Below the pieces are notes generated by a model, which saw only the letters and a list, made by a program, of their open reading frames with translations, was not told the DNA's origin and made no database searches. Source: Gammaproteobacteria bacterium (GTDB taxonomy: Bacteria > Pseudomonadota > Gammaproteobacteria > Enterobacterales > Aeromonadaceae). Taken from it: a DNA stretch of 64,000 nucleotides. Position 1 is the stretch's first letter; every line of letters begins with the position of its first letter. The stretch spans positions 1-64,000 of the forward strand of contig JAAEZO010000001.1 in NCBI GenBank assembly GCA_018222825.1. Direction: 5' to 3'. Shown here piece by piece: positions 1-8,336 of the stretch. The position numbers and the translations under genes are program-made.

Positions 1-463
1 GTTGCGCCAATCTGGCGGTAACGGCGACGCCCAGTTCAAATATCTGGCCGACCTGGCCCTGCTCTGGGTGCCGCAGCGGAAAGCGGCTCAAGGTCAGACC
101 CGGGCGATAACGACCGGCACACTGTGGCTGTACATCACCATTGGGCCAGATATCGGCACGCAGCGTCAGGAGCAGCTGGCCCTGTGAACGCCGCTCATCA
201 AGGATGATGTAGTCCATCAATTCACCCTGGGCGGCAATATCCAGTTGTTGACCGGACAAGGCCCCGTTGGTGACCGACTGCACCGTGGTCAGCGAAGCGC
301 CGGCTTGCAACAGGGCATCGGTCAACGCTTGCTCCAGTGCCTGCTGACGGGCGCTTTCTGCACCCAGGCTGAGCGGCGCCGAGCCTTCGGCCTGATACCA
401 GTCAGCGTGAACACTCAGTGGCAGCAGCAGAAATAATGAGGGTAAAAAGGCTTTTATCGACAC
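1..463 (-). CDS. flgT: FlgT, flagellar H-ring/motor accessory protein (partial, N-terminal part)
   Basis: The minus strand reads open from a GTG at 463-461 to the window edge, giving the first ~154 residues. It starts with a signal peptide (MSIKAFLPSLFLLLPLSVHA, then DWYQAEG). Later it has the conserved FlgT core around CAGRYRPGLTLSRF and LRHPEQGQVG. AGGA lies about nine bases before the GTG, and no ATG start fits. In Vibrio, FlgT is a periplasmic protein that builds the H-ring around the basal body and helps place MotX/MotY. It is divergent from flgO-flgP, as in vibrios and aeromonads. The C-terminal part lies outside the window. A sigma-54 site sits just upstream (531-547). Confidence 0.85.
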   Translation of the reverse strand, partial: MSIKAFLPSLFLLLPLSVHADWYQAEGSAPLSLGAESARQQALEQALTDALLQAGASLTTVQSVTNGALSGQQLDIAAQGELMDYIILDERRSQGQLLLTLRADIWPNGDVQPQCAGRYRPGLTLSRFPLRHPEQGQVGQIFELGVAVTARLAQ

Positions 464-530
464 TGGGTATCCTGTGTAACAGCGGCAGCCAGATAAAATC
501 ACGGCGGCGGTCAATTATTGGCAAGAATTA

Positions 531-547
531 TGCAAAAACCTTGCCTG
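531..547 (-). promoter_or_regulatory. Sigma-54 promoter for flgT
   Basis: On the minus strand the sequence reads AGGCAAGG then TTTTTGCA, with GG and GC separated by exactly 10 bases. This matches the -24/-12 consensus TGGCAC-N5-TTGCA except for the first base. It lies about 70 bases before the GTG start of flgT. Confidence 0.6.
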
Positions 548-624
548 ACACGCTGGCAACACCGTTAAATGAGTAATAGAAGCGTTCATCATTTTCTCTG
601 GTGTGTCATTTACTGCTGGCCAGG

Positions 625-651
625 TAAAGTCTGCCGGTGTCTGGCCGATAA
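625..651 (+). promoter_or_regulatory. Sigma-28 (FliA) promoter for flgO-flgP
   Basis: TAAAGTCT (625-632) is followed by 11 bases and then a perfect GCCGATAA (644-651). It ends 40 bases before the flgO ATG. This is a near-consensus FliA promoter. Confidence 0.8.
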
Positions 652-691
652 CCTATCGAGTTTCATTTAATTAATTTAGCGGGAGTCTGGC

Positions 692-1438
692 ATGAGTAGA
701 CCTTTATTCCTTGTTGCCGTGCTGGGCCTGACGGCCTGTTCGGGAGCGGGGAAGTCGCAGTTTGATGACCAACATCATTACCTGCCCCACGATCATGCAT
801 CCCACTACATCAACCGCAAACCACTGGGCTCCCTGGCGCAACCGCAGGCATCTCCTCGGCATAGTCAGGATGGCATTCCCATGCGGATGAGTGCCGGCAC
901 TCGCAGTGCCTATCTACCTGCTGCCGGAGCCTCTCTGGTGGGCGGGCAAACTCAATTACAGCAGCATATGTCGGCACTGGCTTACCATCTGGTATCGAGC
1001 GCGCATCATCTGGATAGTCAATCGGGCATTGCCGTCAGTGGCTTTGTCGATCAGCAGGACTATCGCAGTCAGGACGATTTTTCCCGTTTGTTGTCGGAAA
1101 CCATGATGTTTCAGCTCAACCAATACGGGCTGCGTGTGGTCGACTTCAAGACTTTGCCTTTTATTCGTATCACTCCGGAAGGAGATGTCAGCACCAGCCG
1201 GGACTATCGTCAGCTCAGTTCTCGTATCGGCGCCCGTTACCTGTTGCATGGTACCGTCAGTGAAACCACGGGCGGACGTTTGATTAATGCGCGTTTAGTA
1301 TCGATGGGTGATAACAGCCTGGTGGCCAGTGCCCAGCAGTTTATCCCCGAATATCTGGTTGCCGGTATGCTCAAGGCACAGGGACCACAATCCCGGAGTG
1401 TGATGACCCCGGAGCAAAGGAGCCGTTATGCGAAATAA
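692..1438 (+). CDS. flgO: FlgO, flagellar outer-membrane lipoprotein
   Basis: A 248-residue protein with a lipoprotein signal peptide ending in the lipobox LTAC (Cys16). A FlgO-type domain fills the C-terminal two thirds (about residues 85-225: AYHLVSSAHHL, then RDYRQLSSRIGARYLLHGTV). In Vibrio cholerae FlgO is an outer-membrane protein that supports flagellar stability and motility together with FlgP and FlgT. Its stop overlaps the start of flgP by 11 bases, so the two are co-translated. Expression is probably late (class IV) from the sigma-28 promoter at 625-651. The distinctive gene neighbourhood strengthens the family call. Confidence 0.9.
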   Translation: MSRPLFLVAVLGLTACSGAGKSQFDDQHHYLPHDHASHYINRKPLGSLAQPQASPRHSQDGIPMRMSAGTRSAYLPAAGASLVGGQTQLQQHMSALAYHLVSSAHHLDSQSGIAVSGFVDQQDYRSQDDFSRLLSETMMFQLNQYGLRVVDFKTLPFIRITPEGDVSTSRDYRQLSSRIGARYLLHGTVSETTGGRLINARLVSMGDNSLVASAQQFIPEYLVAGMLKAQGPQSRSVMTPEQRSRYAK

Positions 1439-1826
1439 TCTGTGCTGCCTGCTGTTGTTGATGCTGGCTGGTTGTAGTGTGCAACAGGGTGATGTGAGGC
1501 CTGCCAAAAACCATCTTTATGCGGTGGGGTATGCTCCTATCAGCCTGCAGCAGCCAGCCAATCATCAGCAGAAATTGCTGCATGCGATGCGGGCGTCAAA
1601 GATGGATGCCTATCGCGAATTGACCGAGCAGCTGGGTGGCGTCATGACCAGTAGCTCCAGCCGAATGAGCAGTCATGTGCTGCAGGATGGTACCGTCAGT
1701 AACAGCAGTCGTGGGGTGGTAAGGGGCGCGCGGGTGGTGAACAGTTACCCTGATGGCGACATCTACATCACCGAGCTGGAACTGGATCTGAATACCTATA
1801 AAAAATTACGGCGTGGCGCTTTGTAA
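1428..1826 (+). CDS. flgP: FlgP, flagellar outer-membrane lipoprotein
   Basis: A 132-residue lipoprotein: the signal peptide ends in LAGC (Cys16) and the mature part is an LPP20-like domain (AMRASKMDAYRELTEQLGG, then ITELELDLNTYKKL). FlgP is needed for full motility and an intact outer-membrane ring around the polar flagellum in Vibrio and Campylobacter. The ATG lies inside the end of flgO, and the preceding GGAGCAAAGGAG provides a strong ribosome site. It is the last gene of the flgOP unit; a hairpin follows at 1934-1959, between it and the convergent flgN. Confidence 0.9.
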   Translation: MRNNLCCLLLLMLAGCSVQQGDVRPAKNHLYAVGYAPISLQQPANHQQKLLHAMRASKMDAYRELTEQLGGVMTSSSSRMSSHVLQDGTVSNSSRGVVRGARVVNSYPDGDIYITELELDLNTYKKLRRGAL

Positions 1827-1933
1827 AAGAGGAATAGTGCGCACCGCTGCTCTGCAGGCATAACCTTTGCTGAAGGCCGTGCTAGGTCAACTAGGCAGAG
1901 AACAGGGCTGTGCATTGCTAGTCGGAAGACCTG

Positions 1934-1959
1934 ACTAGCCTCGTTTTAACGAGGCTAGT
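1934..1959. terminator. Hairpin between convergent flgP and flgN
   Basis: A perfect 10-bp stem (ACTAGCCTCG / CGAGGCTAGT) closes a TTTTAA loop in the 150-base gap between two convergent genes. There is no long T tract on either strand, so bidirectional termination is likely from position but not certain. Confidence 0.5.
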
Positions 1960-1979
1960 ATAGAGGACTTGGGGAAAGA

Positions 1980-2393
1980 CTAAACCTTGAAACCAACGCC
2001 TTTGTTAATGCCTTTGGTATGACCTTTTTGATCATAGGTCATGCTTTGGCGTTCATGCAGCCGGCTCAGAATATTGGTTAGCTGGCGAATACCGTTGAGA
2101 GATTGTTCCAGTAGTTGCCCGGCCACCTGGTTCTGGTCCTGGCATTGTTGCAACAGCGCCCGTAGCTCCGCTACCTGCTCATGGTAATCGTCGTTCAGAC
2201 GCTCCCGCTCGGGATGACTGGCAAGCTGGCTATCGGTATTCTGAATCTCGAGCAGCAATGTCTGTTTGCGCTCGGTCAGAGGGGGAAGTTCAAGCGCCTT
2301 GCGTTTAACAATCAACTCGAGCTCTTGATGGGTAATCTCCAGCAATAGTTCGAGTTGTGATTTTTGATGGTTCAGCAGCACATCAAGGGGCAT
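1980..2393 (-). CDS. flgN: FlgN, export chaperone for hook-associated proteins
   Basis: A 137-residue, almost wholly helical protein of the FlgN family (MPLDVLLNHQKSQLELLLEI; LTERKQTLLLEIQNTDSQL). FlgN binds the C-termini of FlgK and FlgL in the cytoplasm and delivers them to the flagellar export ATPase. It lies one base downstream of flgM on the same strand, the usual flgMN pairing, so both are read from the sigma-28 promoter at 2750-2776. Length and helix content are typical; sequence conservation in this family is low, so position adds much of the certainty. Confidence 0.88.
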   Translation of the reverse strand: MPLDVLLNHQKSQLELLLEITHQELELIVKRKALELPPLTERKQTLLLEIQNTDSQLASHPERERLNDDYHEQVAELRALLQQCQDQNQVAGQLLEQSLNGIRQLTNILSRLHERQSMTYDQKGHTKGINKGVGFKV

Positions 2394-2394
2394 G

Positions 2395-2712
2395 TCAGAG
2401 GCCTTCTAAATCCTGTTCAAAGCGAGAAATATTAGCTGCCAGTCGATCACTGTCTACCTGGTAGCTGCCTTCGTTGATGGCTTTTTTCAGCGCATCCAGC
2501 CGGGCACTGTTATCGGGTGCGGGAGCCGTTGCCAACGATTGCTGCATCTGACTGAGGCGTCTGGCCTGAGGTGTCAGGGTGACCTCATCCTGCCTGATCG
2601 AGGCAGAGTTGCCATTAGGCTGTGAGCCTGCGGTGGTCGATGCCTTGTACTTTTGATTGTTCGCCAGAGGCGTAGTGCTGCCGAGGCCGGGAGGTAATTT
2701 GTCGATAGCCAT
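2395..2712 (-). CDS. flgM: FlgM, anti-sigma-28 factor
   Basis: A 105-residue protein. The disordered N-terminal half starts MAIDKLPPGLGSTTPLANNQ. The helical C-terminal half (VTLTPQARRLSQMQ; LDALKKAINEGSYQVDSDRLAANI) matches the FliA-binding part of the family. FlgM holds FliA inactive until it is exported through the finished hook. I choose the ATG at 2712 because AGGA lies ten bases upstream; a TTG at 2721 would sit on top of that ribosome site. A near-perfect FliA promoter precedes it, giving the known FliA-FlgM feedback. Confidence 0.92.
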   Translation of the reverse strand: MAIDKLPPGLGSTTPLANNQKYKASTTAGSQPNGNSASIRQDEVTLTPQARRLSQMQQSLATAPAPDNSARLDALKKAINEGSYQVDSDRLAANISRFEQDLEGL

Positions 2713-2749
2713 GATATTCAAGTCCTGATGTTACTGCTGCGTAAATGGA

Positions 2750-2776
2750 GTATCGGCTGCTGTAGCCGTAACTTTA
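2750..2776 (-). promoter_or_regulatory. Sigma-28 (FliA) promoter for flgM-flgN
   Basis: Read on the minus strand: TAAAGTTA, 11 bases, GCCGATAC. This is 14 of 16 matches to the FliA consensus at the ideal spacing, about 40 bases before the flgM ATG. Confidence 0.8.
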
Positions 2777-2783
2777 GCAGAAT

Positions 2784-3524
2784 TTACAGTTTGACCTGCA
2801 CCCGACCGGCGGCCATGACCCGGGCGGTAATTTCTCGGCCGGAGTTGATATTACGCACACGAATGCTGTCATTAAAGCCGCCGTCTTCCTGAGCCATACC
2901 GTCGGTTTTCAGCATCAAGCCCCCGGTTTGCGCGAAAATACCGACCTTGTCTCCCTTGCATACCACACACAGCTGGCTGCTGCGAATAGGCTGTCCGGGG
3001 CGTAAGTCCCGCTTGCTGCGCGAACCGACAAGCTCTTGTGGCGAGCTGAATACATCACCGCGCAGTAACACTTCATCCTGATAATCCACAGTCAAATGCT
3101 GCGCCTGCAACAATGTGTTGCGGGCAACGGGGTCTGCGGCGGTGACGACCGGCTTGAGTATTTTCACCCGCACTGGCACAAACAAGTCCCAGCCCGGCTG
3201 CTCATGGCATTGCAGATAAACGTGGGTATTGCGGCGTACCTCGCCCGCGCCGCGAATATCTGCGGTCAGCTTGCCCAGGCATTCGGTGAGCGATAATCGG
3301 GTATCGATGCTGGCGGCGTCGATTTGCAGCCTATCCCCCGGTTGCAACGGCACCAAATCTCGCACATAGTCTTCGGCATAATGGCGAATATCGTCATGCA
3401 CCGACGTTTGAGCCACGGCCGGCCATAGCGAAGCGGCAAGCAACAAGCAGAGCAGTTGGCCGACTTTTACCCGTGGCGATGTACGAACGAATACCTTAAA
3501 AAGCGGAAAATTTCTCTTAAGCAT
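2784..3524 (-). CDS. flgA: FlgA, P-ring assembly chaperone
   Basis: A 246-residue periplasmic protein with a long, basic N-terminus and a hydrophobic signal segment cleaved near AVA-QT (about residue 38). The C-terminal SAF/FlgA domain includes DLRPGQPIRSSQL, GDKVGIFAQTGGLMLKTDG and a terminal VRNINSGREITARV motif. FlgA helps FlgI subunits polymerise into the P-ring. GAGG lies five bases before the ATG. It is transcribed toward flgM with a 71-base gap that holds the separate flgM promoter. No clear sigma-54 or sigma-28 site was found for flgA itself. Confidence 0.93.
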   Translation of the reverse strand: MLKRNFPLFKVFVRTSPRVKVGQLLCLLLAASLWPAVAQTSVHDDIRHYAEDYVRDLVPLQPGDRLQIDAASIDTRLSLTECLGKLTADIRGAGEVRRNTHVYLQCHEQPGWDLFVPVRVKILKPVVTAADPVARNTLLQAQHLTVDYQDEVLLRGDVFSSPQELVGSRSKRDLRPGQPIRSSQLCVVCKGDKVGIFAQTGGLMLKTDGMAQEDGGFNDSIRVRNINSGREITARVMAAGRVQVKL

Positions 3525-3544
3525 TACTACCTCATGGCCGATAA
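3518..3544 (+). promoter_or_regulatory. Possible sigma-28 promoter for cheV-cheR
   Basis: A perfect -10 GCCGATAA lies at 3537-3544, with 11 bases before it and a weak -35 (TAAGCATT). It overlaps the start of the divergent flgA. The exact -10 makes it plausible, but the -35 is poor. Confidence 0.4.
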
Positions 3545-3658
3545 AACACGTTAGGCTGGCTTCAGTTGGTGTCTGCCTTGGGCGGGTGTTAAGCTGGCGT
3601 CGTATAACTCAAGAATCATAAGCATAAATTATGCCATGGTGCAGATGGAGACAAGGTA

Positions 3659-4573
3659 ATGGCGGGGATACTCGACTCGGTAAACCAAAGAACACAACTT
3701 GTCGGTCAGAACAGGCTGGAATTGCTGCTGTTCAAGCTGAACGGACGTCAAAGATTTGGCATTAACGTGTTCAAGGTGAAAGAAGTTTTGCAGTGTCCCA
3801 GGCTGACCGCCTTGCCACAGCGTAATACCATGATTAAAGGGGTGGCCAATATTCGTGGTAAAACCATTTCCATTATCGATTTGAGCAAGTCCATGGGCGG
3901 CAGACCCATAGAGCAGACTGAAAACAGCTTCGTGATTATCTCCGAATATAACCGTTCGGTGCAGGGCTTTCTGGTGAACTCGGTTGAGCGCATTATCAAC
4001 GTCAACTGGGAGTCGATATTGCCGCCACCGAAAGGCGCGGGTCGTCTCAACTATATGACCGCAGTGACCGAGATCGACGGTGAGCTGGTAGAAATTCTGG
4101 ATGTGGAAAAGATTCTCGACGAGATCTCGCCGGTCAACACCACGGTGAACGCCGATATTGTCGAGCAGGTTGCGCATTTAAGTACCGCGCAGCAAAAACC
4201 GATATTGATTGCAGATGACTCCTCTGTGGCTCGGCGTCAAATTCAGAAAACCATGGCAACACTGGGACTGGAGTGCATCGTTGCCGAAAATGGCAAGCTT
4301 GCGCTGAACAAGCTCAGAGAAATGGCCACTGCCGGCCCTATTACCGAGCAATTGTCGATGGTGATCTCCGATGTGGAAATGCCGGAAATGGATGGCTATA
4401 CCCTGACGGCAGAAATCCGTAATGATCCGGCACTGAAAGACCTGTATGTGATCCTGCATACTTCTCTGAGCGGTGTATTCAACAAAGCGCTGGTGGAAAA
4501 GGTGGGGGCGAATAACTTTATTGCCAAATTCCACCCGGATGAGCTGGCATCGGCGGTGAAACAAGCGCTGTGA
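3659..4573 (+). CDS. cheV: CheV, chemotaxis coupling/response-regulator protein
   Basis: A 304-residue fusion of an N-terminal CheW-like coupling domain (about residues 18-160; FKLNGRQRFGINVFKVKEVL) with a C-terminal receiver domain. The receiver has the acidic pair D186/D187 and the phospho-acceptor D238 in ISDVEMPEMDG. CheV links receptors to CheA and can be phosphorylated, probably to adjust array sensitivity. AAGG precedes the ATG. It is 20 bases upstream of cheR, and cheVR ahead of flgB is the standard Vibrio/Aeromonas arrangement. An imperfect palindrome (GCATAAATTATGC) lies just upstream. Confidence 0.95.
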   Translation: MAGILDSVNQRTQLVGQNRLELLLFKLNGRQRFGINVFKVKEVLQCPRLTALPQRNTMIKGVANIRGKTISIIDLSKSMGGRPIEQTENSFVIISEYNRSVQGFLVNSVERIINVNWESILPPPKGAGRLNYMTAVTEIDGELVEILDVEKILDEISPVNTTVNADIVEQVAHLSTAQQKPILIADDSSVARRQIQKTMATLGLECIVAENGKLALNKLREMATAGPITEQLSMVISDVEMPEMDGYTLTAEIRNDPALKDLYVILHTSLSGVFNKALVEKVGANNFIAKFHPDELASAVKQAL

Positions 4574-4593
4574 TAAAGGTGTAAACAAGACGG

Positions 4594-5415
4594 ATGAAGA
4601 ACTTTACCGACGAGCAGTACCGGGTATTTTGCCAGTTTCTTGAAGCGGGCACCGGCATAGTACTGGGCGATAACAAGCAGTACCTGGTAAAAAGTCGGCT
4701 GTCTCCGCTGCTGACTCGTTTTCAGATAAACTCACTCGACGAGTTGATAACCAAAGCCATGTCGGTACGCGAGCGGGAGCTGAAAACGGCAGTCATCGAC
4801 GCCATGACCACCAACGAAACCCTGTGGTTTCGAGACGGCTACCCCTTTACTCTGTTAACGGAGAAACTGTTTCCGGAACTGGCGAAACCAGGCAAGTCAT
4901 TGAAAGTATGGTCTGCTGCCAGCTCTTCCGGTCAGGAGCCTTATTCCATAGCCATGACGGCACTTGAATATCAGGCCCGGCGGCCGGGTGGTTTGCCGGG
5001 GCTGCAAATTGTTGCCACCGACATTTCCACCAGCATGCTGGAACAATGTAAAAGCGGTATTTACGACAGTCTGTCCTTGGCTCGCGGTCTGTCACCCGAG
5101 CGCCGCAAACAGTTTTTTACCCCGCTGACAGATGGCAAGATGCAATTGCAGGCCAAGGTAAGAAACATGGTCAGCTTTCGCCCCTTCAACCTGCTGGACA
5201 ACTACAATCTGCTCGGCAAGTTTGATCTTATCTTCTGCCGCAATGTGCTGATTTATTTCTCTCCCGAGAATAAGTCCAAGATCCTCAACCAGTTTGCCAA
5301 CAGCCTGAACCCAGGTGGTTACTTGCTGCTGGGGGCCTCTGAATCCCTGACCGGCCTGTCCGACAAGTTCGAGATGATCCGTTGCAGCCCCGGTATTATC
5401 TATCGTCTGAAGTAA
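4594..5415 (+). CDS. cheR: CheR, chemoreceptor glutamate methyltransferase
   Basis: A 273-residue protein with the helical CheR N-domain (residues 1-75) and an S-adenosylmethionine-dependent methyltransferase domain. It has the cofactor motif WSAASSSGQEPYS and the motif FDLIFCRNVLIYF near the C-terminus. It transfers methyl groups to receptor glutamates for adaptation, opposing CheB encoded at 47365. There is no C-terminal receptor-pentapeptide-binding extension. It follows cheV closely and is separated from flgB by a 92-base gap carrying a sigma-54 promoter. Confidence 0.95.
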   Translation: MKNFTDEQYRVFCQFLEAGTGIVLGDNKQYLVKSRLSPLLTRFQINSLDELITKAMSVRERELKTAVIDAMTTNETLWFRDGYPFTLLTEKLFPELAKPGKSLKVWSAASSSGQEPYSIAMTALEYQARRPGGLPGLQIVATDISTSMLEQCKSGIYDSLSLARGLSPERRKQFFTPLTDGKMQLQAKVRNMVSFRPFNLLDNYNLLGKFDLIFCRNVLIYFSPENKSKILNQFANSLNPGGYLLLGASESLTGLSDKFEMIRCSPGIIYRLK

Positions 5416-5418
5416 TAT

Positions 5419-5435
5419 TTGGCATAACTCTTGCT
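5419..5435 (+). promoter_or_regulatory. Sigma-54 promoter for the flgBCDE unit
   Basis: TTGGCA-TAACTC-TTGCT: GG at 5421-5422 and GC at 5433-5434 with exactly 10 bases between. It is a strong match to the -24/-12 consensus and begins just after the cheR stop codon. Confidence 0.75.
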
Positions 5436-5451
5436 TTGTTTTAGGCATAAA

Positions 5452-5477
5452 ATCGTGGCGTTCGTTTAAGCCACGAT
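5452..5477 (+). promoter_or_regulatory. Hairpin in the flgB leader
   Basis: Perfect 8-bp stem ATCGTGGC / GCCACGAT with a 10-base loop. It lies just downstream of the expected start site of the sigma-54 promoter, so it would be at the 5' end of the flgB mRNA. No T tract follows. Its role is unknown; it could stabilise the message or bind a regulator as DNA. Confidence 0.45.
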
Positions 5478-5507
5478 ATGGTGTCAACATAACGCAAGAG
5501 GTGCCAG

Positions 5508-5909
5508 GTGACGATTTCCTTCGACAAAGCCTTTGGTATTCATCAACACGCCCTGGTGGCCCGTTCCGATCGGGCCGAATTGCTGGCCGGTAACCTGGCC
5601 AATGCAGACACCCCCGGCTACAAAGCCAAAGACATGGACTTTCAGTCTGCCCTGAGTCAGGCGCAGAGCAATCAGGGCTTTTCGCTGAGCCGCACCAGTC
5701 AACAACACTTCGCCGTTGAGCTTGCTCCCCCCGGTACGGTGCAGTTTCGCGTACCCAATCAGCCGGATACCGGTGACGGCAATACCGTAGATATACAGAC
5801 CGAGCGTAACAACTACATGGAAAACGCCCTGCAGTATCAGGCCTCGCTGGAATTTCTCAACGGCAAGATCAACGGCCTGATGAAGGCAATCAAAGGAGAT
5901 TCAATGTGA
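5508..5909 (+). CDS. flgB: FlgB, proximal rod protein
   Basis: A 133-residue rod protein starting with GTG, with AAGAGG seven bases upstream. The N-terminal rod motif ([21 protein letters not shown]) and the C-terminal helix ([20 protein letters not shown]) are the two ends that pack into the axial coiled coil. FlgB is exported by the flagellar type III system and joins the rod above FliE. Its TGA overlaps the GTG of flgC by four bases. It heads the long flgB-L block. Confidence 0.95.
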   Translation: MTISFDKAFGIHQHALVARSDRAELLAGNLANADTPGYKAKDMDFQSALSQAQSNQGFSLSRTSQQHFAVELAPPGTVQFRVPNQPDTGDGNTVDIQTERNNYMENALQYQASLEFLNGKINGLMKAIKGDSM

Positions 5910-6325
5910 GCCTATTTAAGGTGTTTGATATTTCCGGTAGCGCCATGAGCGCCCAGTCTGTGCGGCTCAATACCACCGCCAGTAACCTGGCCAACGCCGA
6001 CAGTGTCAGCTCCAGCATCAACGAAACCTACCGTGCCCGCAAACCGGTGTTTGCCGCCGATCTGGATCAGGCGTTGTCTGACCGTCAGGAAAGCGTCGGC
6101 GTCAAGGTCATGGGCATAGTGGAAACTGACAAGCCGCTGTTGAAGGAATTTCGACCCGATCATCCGATGGCAGATAAAGACGGCTTTATCTACAAGCCCA
6201 ATGTCAACGTTGTGGAAGAGATGACCGACATGCTCAGCGCCTCACGTAATTATCAGACCAACGTACAGGTTGCCGATGCCGCCAAGCAAATGCTGCAGCA
6301 GACTCTGCGTCTGGGTAAGGGGTAA
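5906..6325 (+). CDS. flgC: FlgC, proximal rod protein
   Basis: A 139-residue rod protein. It starts with GTG inside the end of flgB (GTGA overlap), pointing to translational coupling. It has the N-terminal axial motif ([19 protein letters not shown]) and a C-terminal helix ([20 protein letters not shown]) with the NVVEEM motif typical of FlgC. It polymerises with FlgB and FlgF in the proximal rod. Length is normal for the family, and flgD follows after six bases. Confidence 0.95.
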   Translation: MSLFKVFDISGSAMSAQSVRLNTTASNLANADSVSSSINETYRARKPVFAADLDQALSDRQESVGVKVMGIVETDKPLLKEFRPDHPMADKDGFIYKPNVNVVEEMTDMLSASRNYQTNVQVADAAKQMLQQTLRLGKG

Positions 6326-6331
6326 TAACGC

Positions 6332-7030
6332 ATGCAAGTAAATAACGATTATCTTAACGGCCTGCAATGGCCCGGTGAGCAAAGCCCGGCCGAAAAAGCT
6401 CAGGATCCCAGCCGGGCCCAGTTGGGGCAGGAAGACTTTTTCGCCCTCATGACCCAGCAACTGGCCTATCAGGATCCGTTCAAACCGGCAGATAACTCTC
6501 AGATGATTGCCCAGATGACGTCTTTCACTACCGCAGACGGCATTAATCAGATGAGTGAAAAGCTGTCGAGCCTGAGTGACGTCATGACCTCCAGCCAGGC
6601 GCTGCAGGCTTCCAGTCTGGTCGGGCAAAAAGTCTTGCTGCCCAGTAACCTGGCCTATTGGGATCAGTCTGAACCGGTAGACGGCATCGCCGTGACCGGC
6701 GAGGGGGCTGATAACGTATTGATCAGAATAGAAAATGAAAAGGGCGAGCTGGTGCGAACCATGTCACTGGACGGTCCGCAAAAAGGCAATGTGCCTTTTA
6801 CCTGGGACGGCCTGAATGATAATGGCGAGCCGGCACCCGAGGGGCGTTACAAAATCAAGGTCAGCGGTCTGATTGATAATCAACGGGAAGATCTAAATGC
6901 CCTGGCTTTTGGCCGGGTCGACAGTGTGACGTTAGGCAGTGCCACCAGTCCGACTCTGGTGAACCTTGCTGGTCTTGGGGGCATTCCCCTGAGTCAGGTA
7001 CTCGAAATAGCCGGCCGTAAAGCGGCGTAA
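6332..7030 (+). CDS. flgD: FlgD, hook-cap scaffold protein
   Basis: A 232-residue protein with the FlgD N-terminal motif (LGQEDFFALMTQQLAYQDPF, about residues 31-50). It also has a fibronectin/FlgD-Ig-like middle (VLIRIENEKGELVRTMSLDG, then FTWDGLNDNGEPAPEGRYKI) and a tudor-like C-terminal part (LAFGRVDSVTLG). FlgD caps the growing hook so that FlgE subunits fold in place, and is later replaced by FlgK. It sits between flgC and flgE with short gaps, in one transcription unit. Confidence 0.95.
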   Translation: MQVNNDYLNGLQWPGEQSPAEKAQDPSRAQLGQEDFFALMTQQLAYQDPFKPADNSQMIAQMTSFTTADGINQMSEKLSSLSDVMTSSQALQASSLVGQKVLLPSNLAYWDQSEPVDGIAVTGEGADNVLIRIENEKGELVRTMSLDGPQKGNVPFTWDGLNDNGEPAPEGRYKIKVSGLIDNQREDLNALAFGRVDSVTLGSATSPTLVNLAGLGGIPLSQVLEIAGRKAA

Positions 7031-7041
7031 GGAGAACATTA

Positions 7042-8328
7042 ATGTCTTTTAATATTGCCCTGAGCGGTGTGAACGCGGCCCAGAAAGATCTGGACGTAAC
7101 TGCCAACAATATCGCCAACGTGAATACCCTTGGTTTTAAAGAGTCACGTGCCGAGTTTGCCGACGTATACGCCAACTCCATTTTTTCCAACGCCAAGACC
7201 AATACCGGCAGCGGCGTACAGACAGCTTCCGTGTCCCAGCAATTCCATCAGGGCGCGTTGCAGTTCACCAATAACTCGCTGGACATGGCCATCAACGGCA
7301 GCGGCTTTTTCGTTATGTCCAACGAGCAAGGCTCTTTGGATCGCACCTTTACCCGGGCCGGTGCCTTTCGACTCAATGATCAAGGATTTATCACCAACTC
7401 CCAGGGCCACTATCTGCAGACTTATCAGGCCAATGCCGACGGTACTCCTGCCGGTCTGGGTCTGAACAGCACCCAGGCGCTAAAAATCCCCGACAAGGCC
7501 GGTGAGCCTAAAGCGACAGAAAATGTGGATATTGGTGTTAACTTACCTGCTAAAGCGGATGCTCTGACGGTAGCCGACTTCGATCCTACCAACTCTGCAA
7601 CGTACACATCGTCGACTTCGATGACCATTTATGATTCATTGGGTGGTACCCACACCATGACCCAGTATTTCGTGAAAGACGATACGGCTGTCGCCCCTGC
7701 TAATGAATGGAAAATGTTTGTGTTTGTAGACGGGCAGGACGCCTTTCAGCCGAGAGTCGTTCCTCCGGCTGTTCAAGGAGCTTGGGTTGGGCAAGATATT
7801 TCGTTTGATACTAGTGGCAATTTGACATCGGCGGTTACCGACTTTGATACCGAGGAGCTGGGCTTCACAAATGGTTCTGATGGTACTCAAAAAATTCAAG
7901 TCACTATCACCGATGCCAGCCTTAACTCGGGCCCCTTCGAGGTGACCTCCAATAGTCAGGACGGCACTACCGTTGGTCGACTGACCAAGGTGGACGTAGG
8001 CCCCGATGGTCTGATACAGGCCACTTACAGTAACGGCACCTCCGAGAATCTGGGTATTGTGGCCATGGCCCGCTTCCCCAACGATCAGGGCCTGACTCAG
8101 GTTGGCGACACCCAATGGCGAGAATCCTTGCTGTCGGGCGACGCGGTAACCGGTCAGCCCAATACCGGCGTATTTGGTAAGGTCAGCGTGGCGGCACTGG
8201 AGCAGTCCAACACCAACCTGACCAGCGAGTTGGTGGACTTGATCACCGCCCAGCGTAACTTCCAGGCCAACTCGCGGGCGCTGGAAGTGAACAGCACCCT
8301 GCAGCAGACCATTTTGCAGATCCGGTAA
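7042..8328 (+). CDS. flgE: FlgE, hook protein
   Basis: A 428-residue hook subunit. The N-terminal axial domain (MSFNIALSGVNAAQKDLDVT, then NNIANVNTLGFKESRAEF) and C-terminal helix (LVDLITAQRNFQANSRALEV) are strongly conserved. The central surface-exposed part (about residues 150-300) is more variable and, by eye, uses less GC-biased codons than the ends. FlgE forms the flexible universal joint between motor and filament. AAGGAG precedes the ATG. A 304-base spacer with a repeat element and a new sigma-54 promoter follows. Confidence 0.96.
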   Translation: MSFNIALSGVNAAQKDLDVTANNIANVNTLGFKESRAEFADVYANSIFSNAKTNTGSGVQTASVSQQFHQGALQFTNNSLDMAINGSGFFVMSNEQGSLDRTFTRAGAFRLNDQGFITNSQGHYLQTYQANADGTPAGLGLNSTQALKIPDKAGEPKATENVDIGVNLPAKADALTVADFDPTNSATYTSSTSMTIYDSLGGTHTMTQYFVKDDTAVAPANEWKMFVFVDGQDAFQPRVVPPAVQGAWVGQDISFDTSGNLTSAVTDFDTEELGFTNGSDGTQKIQVTITDASLNSGPFEVTSNSQDGTTVGRLTKVDVGPDGLIQATYSNGTSENLGIVAMARFPNDQGLTQVGDTQWRESLLSGDAVTGQPNTGVFGKVSVAALEQSNTNLTSELVDLITAQRNFQANSRALEVNSTLQQTILQIR

Positions 8329-8336
8329 CCTAAATC

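Noticed and set aside
2713-2721. TTG start giving FlgM three more residues
   Set aside because: The TTG is one base from AGGA, too close to be used; the ATG at 2712 is well placed and gives the typical MAID start.
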